From the NCBI GenBank assembly GCA_003584005.1, contig QXHL01000004.1, forward strand, positions 1 through 64,000: a DNA stretch of 64,000 nt, in the 5' to 3' direction. The notes beneath the pieces are model-generated. The model made no database searches. It was not told where the DNA came from and was given only the letters and a program-made list of their open reading frames with translations. A program made the translations under genes and the position numbers. Position 1 is the stretch's first letter. Every line of letters begins with the position of its first letter. The DNA comes from Alicyclobacillaceae bacterium I2511 (GTDB taxonomy: Bacteria > Bacillota > Bacilli > Alicyclobacillales > Alicyclobacillaceae). Positions 50,960-59,070 of this stretch are shown piece by piece.

Positions 50960-51056
50960 GGGAGCGGATGGGGTGCTGGTGCCCCTCCCGGTCTTCAAAA
51001 CCGAGTGGGCGACACGGGTTGTCGCCGGTGGGTTCGATTCCCACACGCTCCCGCCA
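50960..51056 (+). tRNA. selC: tRNA-Sec (anticodon TCA)
   Basis: 97 bases including an encoded CCA. Acceptor arm GGGAGCG pairs with CGCTCCC, with an additional base pair position giving the 8-pair bacterial form; D-arm GGGG-tgctggtg-CCCC; anticodon arm CGGT-CTTCAAA-ACCG with anticodon TCA, which reads UGA; a long variable arm (GGGCGAC with GTCGCC) and T-arm GTGGG-TTCGATT-CCCAC. This is the selenocysteine tRNA, the partner of SelA at 7103-8557. It lies between hemY and a Nudix gene. Confidence 0.95.
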
Positions 51057-51116
51057 AGGTTTTCACAACTTTAAAAGGATCCTGATTGCCGAGGCAGCTA
51101 ATTTCGGAGGTCTAAT

Positions 51117-51587
51117 ATGGCAGATTATGTTCAATATGTGCGCAATATGGTAGGCAATTCAAAAATTATCATGGTTGTTGCGGGGGCACTGGTGTTTGAC
51201 AACAGCCACAGAATATTGCTTCATCAACGCAGCGACAATGGCTTATGGAGTTTACCTGGAGGCTTCATGGAATTAGGTGAAAGCGTCCAGGACACCGCGC
51301 GGAGAGAGGTACGCGAAGAAACTGGGTTAATGATTGGACAGTTGTCCTTGTTTGGAATTTATTCTGGTCCAATGCGCGAGACAACATTACCCAATGGACA
51401 CCAAGTTGCCCATGTTGCAATCTTCTTCACTTGCCATGATTATACAGGAACACTCCTCACAAAGGCAAAAGAATCACGACAAATCCGCTTTTTCCCACTT
51501 ACAGCACTACCGCAGTCCTTGTATCCTGCACAATTACACGTGATTCATGACCTGCTGTCTAACAGGGAAATCCCCATCCTTGATTAA
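51117..51587 (+). CDS. Nudix hydrolase
   Basis: 156 residues. The Nudix box G-x5-E-x7-R-E-U-x-E-E-x-G-U is present: GGFMELGESVQDTARREVRE followed by ETGL. The region before it, MVVAGALVFDNSHRILLHQR and WSLPGGF, is typical of general nucleoside-diphosphate hydrolases and of YjhB-type enzymes. The substrate is unknown. ATG has GGAGG 6 bases upstream; transcription is probably from the tRNA-Sec promoter or an unseen one. Confidence 0.9.
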   Translation: MADYVQYVRNMVGNSKIIMVVAGALVFDNSHRILLHQRSDNGLWSLPGGFMELGESVQDTARREVREETGLMIGQLSLFGIYSGPMRETTLPNGHQVAHVAIFFTCHDYTGTLLTKAKESRQIRFFPLTALPQSLYPAQLHVIHDLLSNREIPILD

Positions 51588-51949
51588 TTAGAGCCAGTTT
51601 CCCGCTACATTGCCCCACATGTGTATTTTGGACTATCAATACGTGTCTAAGTCTAAAACAACCATGGCAAACGGCCACCCCCAGAGATGAAAATAGTCCA
51701 AGAGTCAGAATCAGATATTTTCGTATAAAATCAAGACAATCTCTAAATTTTCTTGTATACTAATAGACATAGTAGTGGGAATATTATGTGCTCACTACTT
51801 GTATTTCAAAAGAAATTTTTAAATCTCCTTTGGCCCATTGTAATCTTGTCCTAAGCAAAAGTTGAACTCGTACCCCAGTCACAGTTCAATCACAGGTTGT
51901 AAATACATGCACCACTATTAGACATTACGACAAACGAGAGGTGAATACC
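51588..51949 (+). promoter_or_regulatory. Intergenic stretch with a likely promoter and inverted repeat before the DUF2892 gene
   Basis: About 360 bases without a gene. AAGACA (51733-51738), 17 bases, TATACT (51756-51761) is a plausible promoter. AGTAGTG (51771-51777) and CACTACT (51793-51799) form an inverted repeat at its start site, so it may be an operator or the first hairpin of a 180-base leader to the DUF2892 gene. Confidence 0.45.
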
Positions 51950-52156
51950 GTGACTAAATGGAAAAACGAAGGTCCCTTAGACCGAGGCATCCGCATTGTG
52001 CTCGGAATCATCTTTATAATTGCTGGAATTGTGGCAAATGGTGGCTGGGCTGTTCTGTTTTATATTATTGGAATCATCGCCCTGTTTACAGGACTAACCG
52101 GTGTTTGTCTGCTCTACAAATTATTAGGGATGGATACTCGTAAAAAAAGTCACTAG
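51950..52156 (+). CDS. DUF2892 (YgaP-like membrane) protein
   Basis: 68 residues with two membrane helices. GPLDRGIRIVLGIIFIIAGI then WAVLFYIIGIIALFTGLTGVCLLYKLLG gives the DUF2892 signature, in which the second helix ends with the conserved G-x-C-x-x-Y-x-L-L-G-x-x-T. Homologous segments are fused to rhodanese domains in YgaP; this one is alone. GTG at 51950 has GAGAGG upstream; the first GTG at 51941 would add three residues. Confidence 0.85.
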   Translation: MTKWKNEGPLDRGIRIVLGIIFIIAGIVANGGWAVLFYIIGIIALFTGLTGVCLLYKLLGMDTRKKSH

Positions 52157-52172
52157 CCTTTTCCCCACTTTT

Positions 52173-52210
52173 ATCGTACAAAGGCCCTGTTCCAAGGACC
52201 TTTGTACGAT
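52173..52210. terminator. 12-pair stem-loop between convergent genes
   Basis: ATCGTACAAAGG (52173-52184) is complementary to CCTTTGTACGAT (52199-52210), loop 14 bases. It lies between the DUF2892 gene and the DUF1003 gene. Only weak T-enrichment follows. Confidence 0.7.
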
Positions 52211-52214
52211 GTTA

Positions 52215-52772
52215 TCAATCTCCATTGTTGGGCTGAACTTGATTTGGCCCTGCAAGAACAGCCAAGGCGTTCCGTATTTCGGCTAATTCCGCCTCAATTC
52301 TGTGCAAATGTCCTTGCATATCATCTACCTCTTGCTCCGCTTTGTAATTAATAGCGAAATCAATGATAGATTCATGCTTGTCTCGGGACGCTTGTCGATT
52401 TTGGCTCATCAAAATAACCGGCGCCTGAAAAGCAGCAACAAAAGATAGAATTAAGTTCAACAGAATGAATGGAGGTTTGTCAAAATGGGGAGTAAATGAT
52501 ACAACATTCCACGTCATCCATAAAAATAGAAATACAGAAAAAATAGAAATAAACGCCCAACTACCCCCAAATGCAGCAATCCTGTCTGCCAGTCGGTCAG
52601 ACCAGCGCGTTTCCCGTATGTAAGTGTCGTTCAGACGGTCTACAATTCTCGATTCGTAATTATCCACAATGGCATCTACCCGCTGAATGTCGTCCTTTTG
52701 CATTTTGATGTCAAATCCCTGAAATAAAGAGGCCCCGTCCGCACCGTTTTTGGAAGAAGCGCCGGATTTCAT
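52215..52772 (-). CDS. DUF1003 membrane protein
   Basis: 185 residues. DUF1003 is a two-helix membrane domain: WSDRLADRIAAFGGSWAFIS, then FLFLWMTWNVV and FDKPPFILLNLILSFVAAFQAPVILMSQNRQASRD. Before it lies an amphipathic segment and a C-terminal coiled-coil (MQGHLHRIEAELAEIRNALA). Function is unknown. ATG at 52772 has GGGGG 6 bases upstream. It lies 54 bases downstream of recQ on the same strand. Confidence 0.9.
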   Translation of the reverse strand: MKSGASSKNGADGASLFQGFDIKMQKDDIQRVDAIVDNYESRIVDRLNDTYIRETRWSDRLADRIAAFGGSWAFISIFSVFLFLWMTWNVVSFTPHFDKPPFILLNLILSFVAAFQAPVILMSQNRQASRDKHESIIDFAINYKAEQEVDDMQGHLHRIEAELAEIRNALAVLAGPNQVQPNNGD

Positions 52773-52826
52773 TGTATAACCCCCTTTTTTAAATCTCGTT
52801 TGCAACAACTGGCAGCCGCAAAAAAT

Positions 52827-54650
52827 TCATTCATCTTCCCGCAGAACAGCCAAAAAGGCTGCCCCATACCTTTCAAGTTTCACCACACCCACCCCTTTAA
52901 TTGAAAGCATTTCATCTAAAGTTGCAGGATGTGTCGCGACCAGTTCACGCAGGGTACTGTCAGGAAAAATAACATAGGGTGGAACCCCATCTCGGTCTGA
53001 AATCTGTTTGCGTAAGACACGCAACCTTTCAAACAAAGGACCGTCTACTGACCGTGCCTGTTGAGTCTGCACCACTTTTTGAAATACCTGAATTTCTCCT
53101 CTTAGCACCCCGATGGCTGACGGCTGCAAATGCAGCACCGGATACTCCCCATTACTCAATTGTAAATAGCCATCTGCCAATAGAGTTTGAATGTACCCAA
53201 CAATTTCTTTCTGCGGTCTCGCCTTCATCAGCCCATAAGTGGGTAAGCGATGAAATCCCGACGCGAGTACTCGTTTTTCATGAGACCCTTTGAGAATTGC
53301 TGCAATCACAGTCACCCCATAGCGCTCCCGCACGCGGTACACACAGGAAAGGATTTGTTGAGCCATCACCGTAATGTCCTTTAAATCAAAATTTCCGCGA
53401 CAGTTACTGCAGGAATTACAAGGGTCCGTAAGTTCCTCGCCAAAATAATGGAGAATATACTCTTTTAAACACCGGGTTGTACGACAGTAACCCACCATCG
53501 CCTGAAGTTTTTGGTACTCGTGCGCTTGCCAGTCTGGAGATGCTTGAGATTGATCAATGAGAAATTTCTGAATTCGAATGTCTTGTCCGTCAAACAATAA
53601 GATGCACTCAGCAGCATCGCCGTCCCGCCCAGCACGCCCAGCTTCCTGATAATAGGACTCGAGATTTTTTGGCATGTTGTAATGAATCACAAAGCGCACG
53701 TTGGATTTATCAATTCCCATACCAAACGCGTTAGTGGCTACCATCACTTGCAAATCATCATACTGAAATCGTTCCTGGGTCTCGTTTCTGTCTTCATCCG
53801 GCATTCCCGCATGGTAACGGCCTACAGCATACCCTTGCTGACTTAGCAGTTGTTGCAATCGATCTACCTCTTTACGGGTAGCGGCAAAAATAATTCCAGA
53901 CTGCCTAGAGTGATCCTTAAGAAATTGCATGACAAAATTTGTTTTGTCCTGTTCCAGTATGACAGAAAAATTCAGATTTTCCCGATTAAATCCCGTAATC
54001 ACTGTTTCGGGTTCACAGAGTGAGAGTTGCTCAGAAATATCTCGAACCACTTCCGGAGTGGCTGTGGCTGTAAATGCTGCAACCACAGGACGAACATCCA
54101 ATTGCCGTAGAAACGGTGAAATGGCCCGATAACTGGGTCGAAAATCATGCCCCCACTGTGACACACAGTGCGCCTCATCCACAGCTACCATTGCCAGTGA
54201 AGCCACCCTCATAGAAGCAACAAAGGCTTCTGATTCGAGTCGTTCTGGGGCAACGTAGAGCAATCGATACCGCCCCTGCGTGGCCTCCTGCAAACGTTGG
54301 CGCGTCTGTGCTTCAGTGAGTGAACTGTTAATAAATGTTGCTTCAATACCTAAATTGTTAAGCATTGAGACCTGGTCTTTCATGAGGGAAATTAGAGGAG
54401 AAACCACTAAACTCAGGGACTCTTGCATCAATGCAGGTATTTGATAACAAATGGATTTTCCACCACCAGTAGGCATAATCCCCACTGTATCACGTTTATC
54501 CACAATACTGCTAATAATTCTTTTTTGGCCAGGTCGAAACTGTTCATACCCGTAATAGTGTTTTAGCAATGCAAGTGCCTGCTGCAACTTCAAGTCCCCG
54601 TCAGCCACTACAGATTCACGCTCCGATTTGTCGTTAACAAGCTTGGACAC
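52827..54650 (-). CDS. recQ: ATP-dependent DNA helicase RecQ
   Basis: 607 residues. RecQ-family helicase. Motif I MPTGGGKSICYQIP, motif II AVDEAHCVSQWGHDFRPSY (DEAH variant), motif V/VI VMVATNAFGMGIDKSNVRFVIHYNMPKNLESYYQEAGRAGRDG, then the zinc-binding RQC domain with YCRTTRCLKEYILHYFGE and CNSCSNC, and a C-terminal HRDC domain (FERLRVLRKQISDRDGVPPYVIFPDSTL). Full-length E. coli-like organisation. Start GTG at 54650. Confidence 0.96.
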   Translation of the reverse strand: MSKLVNDKSERESVVADGDLKLQQALALLKHYYGYEQFRPGQKRIISSIVDKRDTVGIMPTGGGKSICYQIPALMQESLSLVVSPLISLMKDQVSMLNNLGIEATFINSSLTEAQTRQRLQEATQGRYRLLYVAPERLESEAFVASMRVASLAMVAVDEAHCVSQWGHDFRPSYRAISPFLRQLDVRPVVAAFTATATPEVVRDISEQLSLCEPETVITGFNRENLNFSVILEQDKTNFVMQFLKDHSRQSGIIFAATRKEVDRLQQLLSQQGYAVGRYHAGMPDEDRNETQERFQYDDLQVMVATNAFGMGIDKSNVRFVIHYNMPKNLESYYQEAGRAGRDGDAAECILLFDGQDIRIQKFLIDQSQASPDWQAHEYQKLQAMVGYCRTTRCLKEYILHYFGEELTDPCNSCSNCRGNFDLKDITVMAQQILSCVYRVRERYGVTVIAAILKGSHEKRVLASGFHRLPTYGLMKARPQKEIVGYIQTLLADGYLQLSNGEYPVLHLQPSAIGVLRGEIQVFQKVVQTQQARSVDGPLFERLRVLRKQISDRDGVPPYVIFPDSTLRELVATHPATLDEMLSIKGVGVVKLERYGAAFLAVLREDE

Positions 54651-54827
54651 CCAGATTCAATATTCAGGTGTACCGGGCTAAACAAAGTGACACTTTTTGG
54701 GGGAGACACCCCCCAGCCGCACTAGCAGATACCTAGACGGCTGAGCGATGGATTGTCTGATTCCTTGGCACCCACTGGAGTTGAGGAGTCCGTCGACTGC
54801 AACCTTTCAGTACAAGTTAGGCTGGCC

Positions 54828-56279
54828 TCAGTACGCCTTTGCGAACCAGACACTGTGCTGTGCAGGTTTACCACACACTACACAGGTGTCTAGATGCTCT
54901 GGGGGATTAAAGGGAATGTTGCGGCTGGTGGCCCCACACTCCTGTTTAACGGCTGTTTCACAGGCGTCGTCGCCACACCACCCCGCAAGTACAAATCCCC
55001 GTTTTGTATTGAGAGTCTCCACCAACTCGGATAAGCTGTGGACCACATGGGAGTTCTCTTTTTGAAATTGTTTTGCCTGCACAAACATGTTCTTTTGAAT
55101 TTCATCGAGCAGATCCGACAATCGTGACTGTAATTGTGCTTCTGGCACAAACTCCTTGTCGCCAGTGTCTCGCCGAACCAGAACTACCTGACTTTTCTCC
55201 ATGTCACGGGGTCCCACTTCCAAACGCACGGGTACACCCCGCATTTCATACTCATTGAATTTCCACCCCGGACTGAAATCCTCTCTTGCATCCATATTCA
55301 CGCGTACCCCTGCCTGGCGTACCTGTGAGAGCAGATTTGTCGCATGGGTTAGCACCCGTTCCCGGTCCTTTTGTGGACCAATAGGCACAATCACCACCTG
55401 GATTGGGGCAATTCGAGGCGGTAAGGCCAGCCCTCTGTCATCCCCATGGACCATTATCAAAGCCCCTAAAATACGGGTACTCAGGCCCCACGAAGTGGTG
55501 TACACATGTTTTAAGACGTTGTCCCGGTCTAAGAAGGTGATTTCAAAACCCTTGGCAAAATTCTGACCCATGTAGTGTGAGGTGGCTGCTTGCAATGCCT
55601 TGCCGTCTTTCATCATAGCCTCCAAAGAAAAGGTACAGACAGCCCCAGCAAACTTTTCTGATGGAGTCTTCTCCCCCTGGTATACAGGAATAGCCAGGAC
55701 AGTCTCCACAAATTCGGTGTACACGTCCAACATGCGACGCTGTTCCTCTTCTGCCTCTTTTGCCGTCGCGTGTGCGGTGTGTCCCTCCTGCCATAAAAAT
55801 TCACTGGTCCGCAAAAACGGCAGGGTTCGCTTTTCCCAGCGAACCACGTTCGCCCACTGATTAATCAACACGGGGAGATCCCGATAAGATTGAATCCACT
55901 GGGCATACATATGACCAATAATGGTTTCACTGGTAGGACGAATGGCCAATCGTTCCTCCAGCTTTTCGTCACCCACTTCTGTCACCCAAGGAAGTTCCGG
56001 ATTAAAACCTTCCACATGTTCTTTTTCCTTCTGAAAAAAACTTTCCGGAATAAACAATGGAAAATAAGCATTGCGGTGACCCGTTTCTTTAAAGCGACGG
56101 TCCAACTCTCGCTGGCAGGCTTCCCACAATTCGTATCCGTCTGGTTTAAAAACGATACACCCACGCACAGGGGCGTAGTCCATCAAGTCCGCCTTTCTTA
56201 TTACATCAATGTACCAACGAGAAAAGTCCTCACTCTGAGGGGTTATTTCTTTCACAAACTCTTTGTTCTGATTCGCCAT
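54828..56279 (-). CDS. proS: Prolyl-tRNA synthetase, type 3 (archaeal/eukaryotic-like)
   Basis: 483 residues, class II. It lacks the bacterial editing insertion; NQWANVVRWEKRTLPFLRTSEFLWQEGHTAH is the motif 2 region, and SWGLSTRILGALIMVHGDDRGLALPPRIAP is motif 3, both in the archaeal form. The C-terminal zinc-binding domain (GWCGDDACETAVKQECGATS, then CVVCGKP) is complete. ATG has GAGAGGAA upstream. The proline-alanine editing function must come from elsewhere in the genome, such as a free YbaK/ProX domain. Confidence 0.96.
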   Translation of the reverse strand: MANQNKEFVKEITPQSEDFSRWYIDVIRKADLMDYAPVRGCIVFKPDGYELWEACQRELDRRFKETGHRNAYFPLFIPESFFQKEKEHVEGFNPELPWVTEVGDEKLEERLAIRPTSETIIGHMYAQWIQSYRDLPVLINQWANVVRWEKRTLPFLRTSEFLWQEGHTAHATAKEAEEEQRRMLDVYTEFVETVLAIPVYQGEKTPSEKFAGAVCTFSLEAMMKDGKALQAATSHYMGQNFAKGFEITFLDRDNVLKHVYTTSWGLSTRILGALIMVHGDDRGLALPPRIAPIQVVIVPIGPQKDRERVLTHATNLLSQVRQAGVRVNMDAREDFSPGWKFNEYEMRGVPVRLEVGPRDMEKSQVVLVRRDTGDKEFVPEAQLQSRLSDLLDEIQKNMFVQAKQFQKENSHVVHSLSELVETLNTKRGFVLAGWCGDDACETAVKQECGATSRNIPFNPPEHLDTCVVCGKPAQHSVWFAKAY

Positions 56280-56485
56280 GCCACGCCGTTCCTCTCTTCA
56301 TCCATGCTATTCCAAGACACTGGAACGAAACCATGTCCCTATTGTACATGGAATTACGTACAGTTTCGAACTGCAATGTATGCTAAACCCTAATGACCCC
56401 TAACTTACATGCGAATGGTAAAATAGGAGAACCTGAGTTAGAGAGCGTCCTTGAAATTATACGCTAAATTAAAGGGGGTTCCGCG

Positions 56486-57340
56486 ATGTACTTGAATCAT
56501 CTCTGGATATCGTTAAACACCCTGTGGGCAGGGGTAAAGAGTTTTATTCAATTTGTGCTACAGCGCAACATTGCCATGCTGGCCTCAGTCCTTGCATTTT
56601 TTGCTTTTTCCTCCATGATCCCGTTGCTACTATTGATAATTTACGTCGCTTCCTTCTTAATTCCAGCGGCTCCGCTGAAAGAATTTATGGATCAATTGTT
56701 GCAATCCTACATGCCCACCTTCCCCACTTCTCCAGACGCACAAGCCATCAATGTGGCCCGTCTCGCTACTGTTGGATCCCAGGTTGGAGTCATAGGCGTC
56801 CTTGGTGTCTTGTGGACTACCGTGGGAGGATTTGTCTCACTACAACAAACTTTCGACATCATTGCCAATACCAGCAATCGCAGATCCTTCATTATTCAGT
56901 ATCTTGTCGGATTTGCAATGCTAGGTCTACTCCTCCTTCTTACCATATCTGCCACAGTACTTACCATGATTTCACCGGACTTTGTAAACAGAGTGCTCGG
57001 CTTTCAGGAACACGTTCAATTGGGGTTCCTCACACATGAATTCTCCCTACTCACATTTGCTTTGCTGCTATTCTTTACCTGCTATTTTTCTTACCGCTTT
57101 CTCACATCCAGTCCTTTACCGCCAAGATCCGCCTTTTTGGGTGCCCTATTGGCTACAGCTGGGATTTACCTCTCGCGATTGGCCTTCGTACTGTACACCG
57201 CACATTTGGGACGCTATGTACTGGTGTACGGCACGCTTACCTTTATCACCCTTTTAGCCTTTTGGATTTACATTGTAAGCATTATCTTACTACTGGGAAT
57301 GGCCGTAGCCGTAAAAATCCGTCCATATAGGCCAACATGA
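56486..57340 (+). CDS. YihY/BrkB-family membrane protein
   Basis: 284 residues with six membrane helices. It starts with the typical FVLQRNIAMLASVLAFFAFSSMIPLLLLI box, and contains LGVLWTTVGGFVSLQQTFDIIAN, SSPLPPRSAFLGALLATAGIYLSRLAFVLYTAHLGRYVLVYGTLTF and LLAFWIYIVSIILLLGMAVAV, the C-terminal YihY signature. Misnamed ribonuclease BN in old annotations; the transport or structural role is unknown. ATG with AAGGGGG upstream. Confidence 0.92.
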   Translation: MYLNHLWISLNTLWAGVKSFIQFVLQRNIAMLASVLAFFAFSSMIPLLLLIIYVASFLIPAAPLKEFMDQLLQSYMPTFPTSPDAQAINVARLATVGSQVGVIGVLGVLWTTVGGFVSLQQTFDIIANTSNRRSFIIQYLVGFAMLGLLLLLTISATVLTMISPDFVNRVLGFQEHVQLGFLTHEFSLLTFALLLFFTCYFSYRFLTSSPLPPRSAFLGALLATAGIYLSRLAFVLYTAHLGRYVLVYGTLTFITLLAFWIYIVSIILLLGMAVAVKIRPYRPT

Positions 57341-57547
57341 TGGAACAAATCATCAGTGCCTCAAAAGATTCACGAAAAAATATCAAAAAAGCAGCCAGCA
57401 TTAAATATCCTACCTTTAAACACTACTAAATTAGTCAACTATTAACTCAAATTTTATAATCTAAACAATTTAAAATAAATAGTCATATTATTTTGATTTT
57501 TTATGACCATCGATCCTTCCGTGATTGTAATTATTTCAAGCTACCTA
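57341..57547. other. AT-rich gap between convergent genes
   Basis: About 200 bases, very AT-rich (for example TTTAAAATAAATAGTC and ATTTTATAATC), between yihY and the hypothetical gene on the minus strand. I see no gene and no clear terminator; the base content differs from the surrounding DNA. Confidence 0.5.
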
Positions 57548-58120
57548 CTAATTGTGAGCATCTGTCTCTTCAACAGCCTGAAACTCGTAATCTTCTAGGT
57601 CATCCTGCAGTGGCAAAAGCAGCACCATGTACTTGTCTGCACTGGGTCCCAACTGGTCCCGTAAAGACTGTGCAAGTTCCATTCCGGCCTCATGATTATT
57701 GGTACGAAAAACAAGCAGATGCAAGTCTTCCATCCGGTGCTCGGTAAAACTCTCTCCCATCACATGTAGACGATTTCCTTCCACTTTGGAAATACGTAAA
57801 CGGCTCCCCTGTCGGCGAGTCATCAATACAAAATCCACTTCCACTTCAGCTAAATCCCTGCCCTCTTGCAAAGACATTTGAAGTTTTCGGGCAGATACCG
57901 GAATGGACTCAAATTTCGCTTTTAAATCTCGCCATAATCTATGTGCTTGTTCCCGATTAAGGCGTACCTGTCCTGCGGACTCCGTTCCCCAGGAAATGAA
58001 CCCTGTGTGCATCTCTAACACCAGCGAATGAGTCGTTGCCAATGGCGAGATGTTCGGAACGTGTCGAATCATCCATTGTAGTGCCTCTTCCCGCGTAACA
58101 GAATGCATTAATTCCGCCAT
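57548..58120 (-). CDS. Hypothetical protein
   Basis: 190 residues, no family recognised, no membrane helix. N-terminal helical (REEALQWMIRHVPNISPLATTH), then strand-rich region GQVRLNREQAHRLWRDLKAK, VEVDFVLMTRRQGSRLRISKV, a patch of LHLLVFRTNNHEAGMELAQS, and an acidic end (LQDDLEDYEFQAVEETDAHN). ATG has AGGGAG 9 bases upstream. It stands alone between a 200-base AT-rich gap and the long gene-free stretch 58121-58680. Confidence 0.7.
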   Translation of the reverse strand: MAELMHSVTREEALQWMIRHVPNISPLATTHSLVLEMHTGFISWGTESAGQVRLNREQAHRLWRDLKAKFESIPVSARKLQMSLQEGRDLAEVEVDFVLMTRRQGSRLRISKVEGNRLHVMGESFTEHRMEDLHLLVFRTNNHEAGMELAQSLRDQLGPSADKYMVLLLPLQDDLEDYEFQAVEETDAHN

Positions 58121-58680
58121 TCCAGACAGCTCCCTTATGGTGTATCAGGTCTGTGAGCCGGCGGCAAGATGTAAAAATATTCCTATTTCCTGCTGTAAAA
58201 TCCGCGTCGGCCGCGATTGAAAGCGCATTCTCTGAATACACCGCAGAAATTTTCATGACATTGAACTCGTTCCACTAAAAACAAAGATACAGTAACTTCT
58301 GCATCAGATACGTCCTGCATTCCAAAATAAGTATAGCTAAAGGTGCCCATGATTTCCCTGTTGACGTTCTGCCAACCCGCACATTTTTATGACACCATCA
58401 TCCCGGTATCGACATCATTTAGTTTAAATGCAACCAAGGAAATATTAGCAATTCTCGCTCAATACTCTTGGTTCATCGCGCCAGAGCGGGGATTATCTAA
58501 TTTTAACGAAATTCGTCTGACTCTTACCCCACGGCGATTAATTCCGTGATATGATAACAGGCAAATAGAATATATCCAATAGTTCCGAGATGCCTCACAA
58601 TATTTAAATGTCTGTTTAGCACAGGCGGCAGATGTGCAAACTAAATAAATGTGGATTCGGATTTTTGCTTTTCCTCAATT
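58121..58680. other. Gene-free region, 560 bases
   Basis: No open frame that I would accept: a 68-codon reading at 58343-58549 shows no protein-like pattern and no ribosome binding site. It is AT-rich. It may be a decayed gene, a long regulatory region for the small gene at 58728, or hold an sRNA. The right end carries a perfect cre site. Confidence 0.4.
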
Positions 58681-58694
58681 TGAAAGCGTTATCA
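58681..58694 (+). promoter_or_regulatory. Perfect cre (CcpA) operator
   Basis: TGAAAGCGTTATCA matches the catabolite-responsive element consensus TGWAANCGNTNWCA at every fixed position. It lies at the presumed -35 (TTGAAA at 58680-58685; -10 TAGAAT near 58705), 34 bases upstream of the small gene at 58728. Position over the promoter implies repression by CcpA with P-Ser-HPr when glucose is plentiful. Confidence 0.7.
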
Positions 58695-58727
58695 AATACT
58701 TTATTAGAATAAGGGAGGCTGAATACG

Positions 58728-58928
58728 ATGGTTGAAGTGAAAGAGCAAATTCGTACCCAGGTTGCTTCCGTTGAAATCGGTGCCAGGCAGTGGGTTTGCC
58801 CATTAGACGACGTAGAAGAATACCGTCAAGCCCTTTTGGATTGGGGTTATGCCGCACAAGTGGACCTTACTTGGGAAGATGACAACGGGAGTTGGGCCCG
58901 CATTGTCGCCATTTGGCCGGCAATGTGA
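58728..58928 (+). CDS. Small hypothetical protein, probably CcpA-repressed
   Basis: 66 residues, no family recognised. Soluble and acidic: VEVKEQIRTQVASVEIGARQ, then CPLDDVEEYRQALLDWGYAA and DLTWEDDNGSWARIVAIWPA. ATG has AAGGGAGG upstream at a good distance. It is preceded by a cre site at its promoter and followed by a strong terminator, so it is a one-gene unit that is regulated by carbon source. Its role is not known. Confidence 0.7.
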   Translation: MVEVKEQIRTQVASVEIGARQWVCPLDDVEEYRQALLDWGYAAQVDLTWEDDNGSWARIVAIWPAM

Positions 58929-58970
58929 AATTGAATTTAGAATTTCCGCACACCGCCTGTGTCGTGGATT

Positions 58971-59006
58971 GGGACCCGGCCTATTGCAAAGCCGGGTCCC
59001 CTTTTC
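58971..59006 (+). terminator. Terminator after the small hypothetical gene
   Basis: GGGACCCGGC (58971-58980), 10-base loop, GCCGGGTCCC (58991-59000), then CTTTTC. Perfect 10-pair stem with a short T-run. Confidence 0.85.
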
Positions 59007-59070
59007 GGACTCGCCTTTTAAGAGGTTGTCCGGAAAGGGGTCAGACCCCTTTTCGGACTCGCATTTTAAG
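58998..59070. repeat. Direct repeats and palindrome with GGGGTCAGACCCC core
   Basis: CCCCTTTTCGGACTCGC followed by TTTTAAG occurs twice (58998-59022 and 59046-59070), one mismatch. Between them GTCCGGAAAGGGGTC (59029-59043) and GACCCCTTTTCGGAC (59045-59059) form a 15-pair palindrome with a G-U pair. This structure recalls REP-like elements. The end of the minus-strand gene at 59066 overlaps the repeat. Confidence 0.7.

Noticed and set aside
58343-58549. 68-codon open frame in the gene-free region
   Set aside because: No ribosome binding site, unusual amino-acid pattern and no similarity to a family I know.
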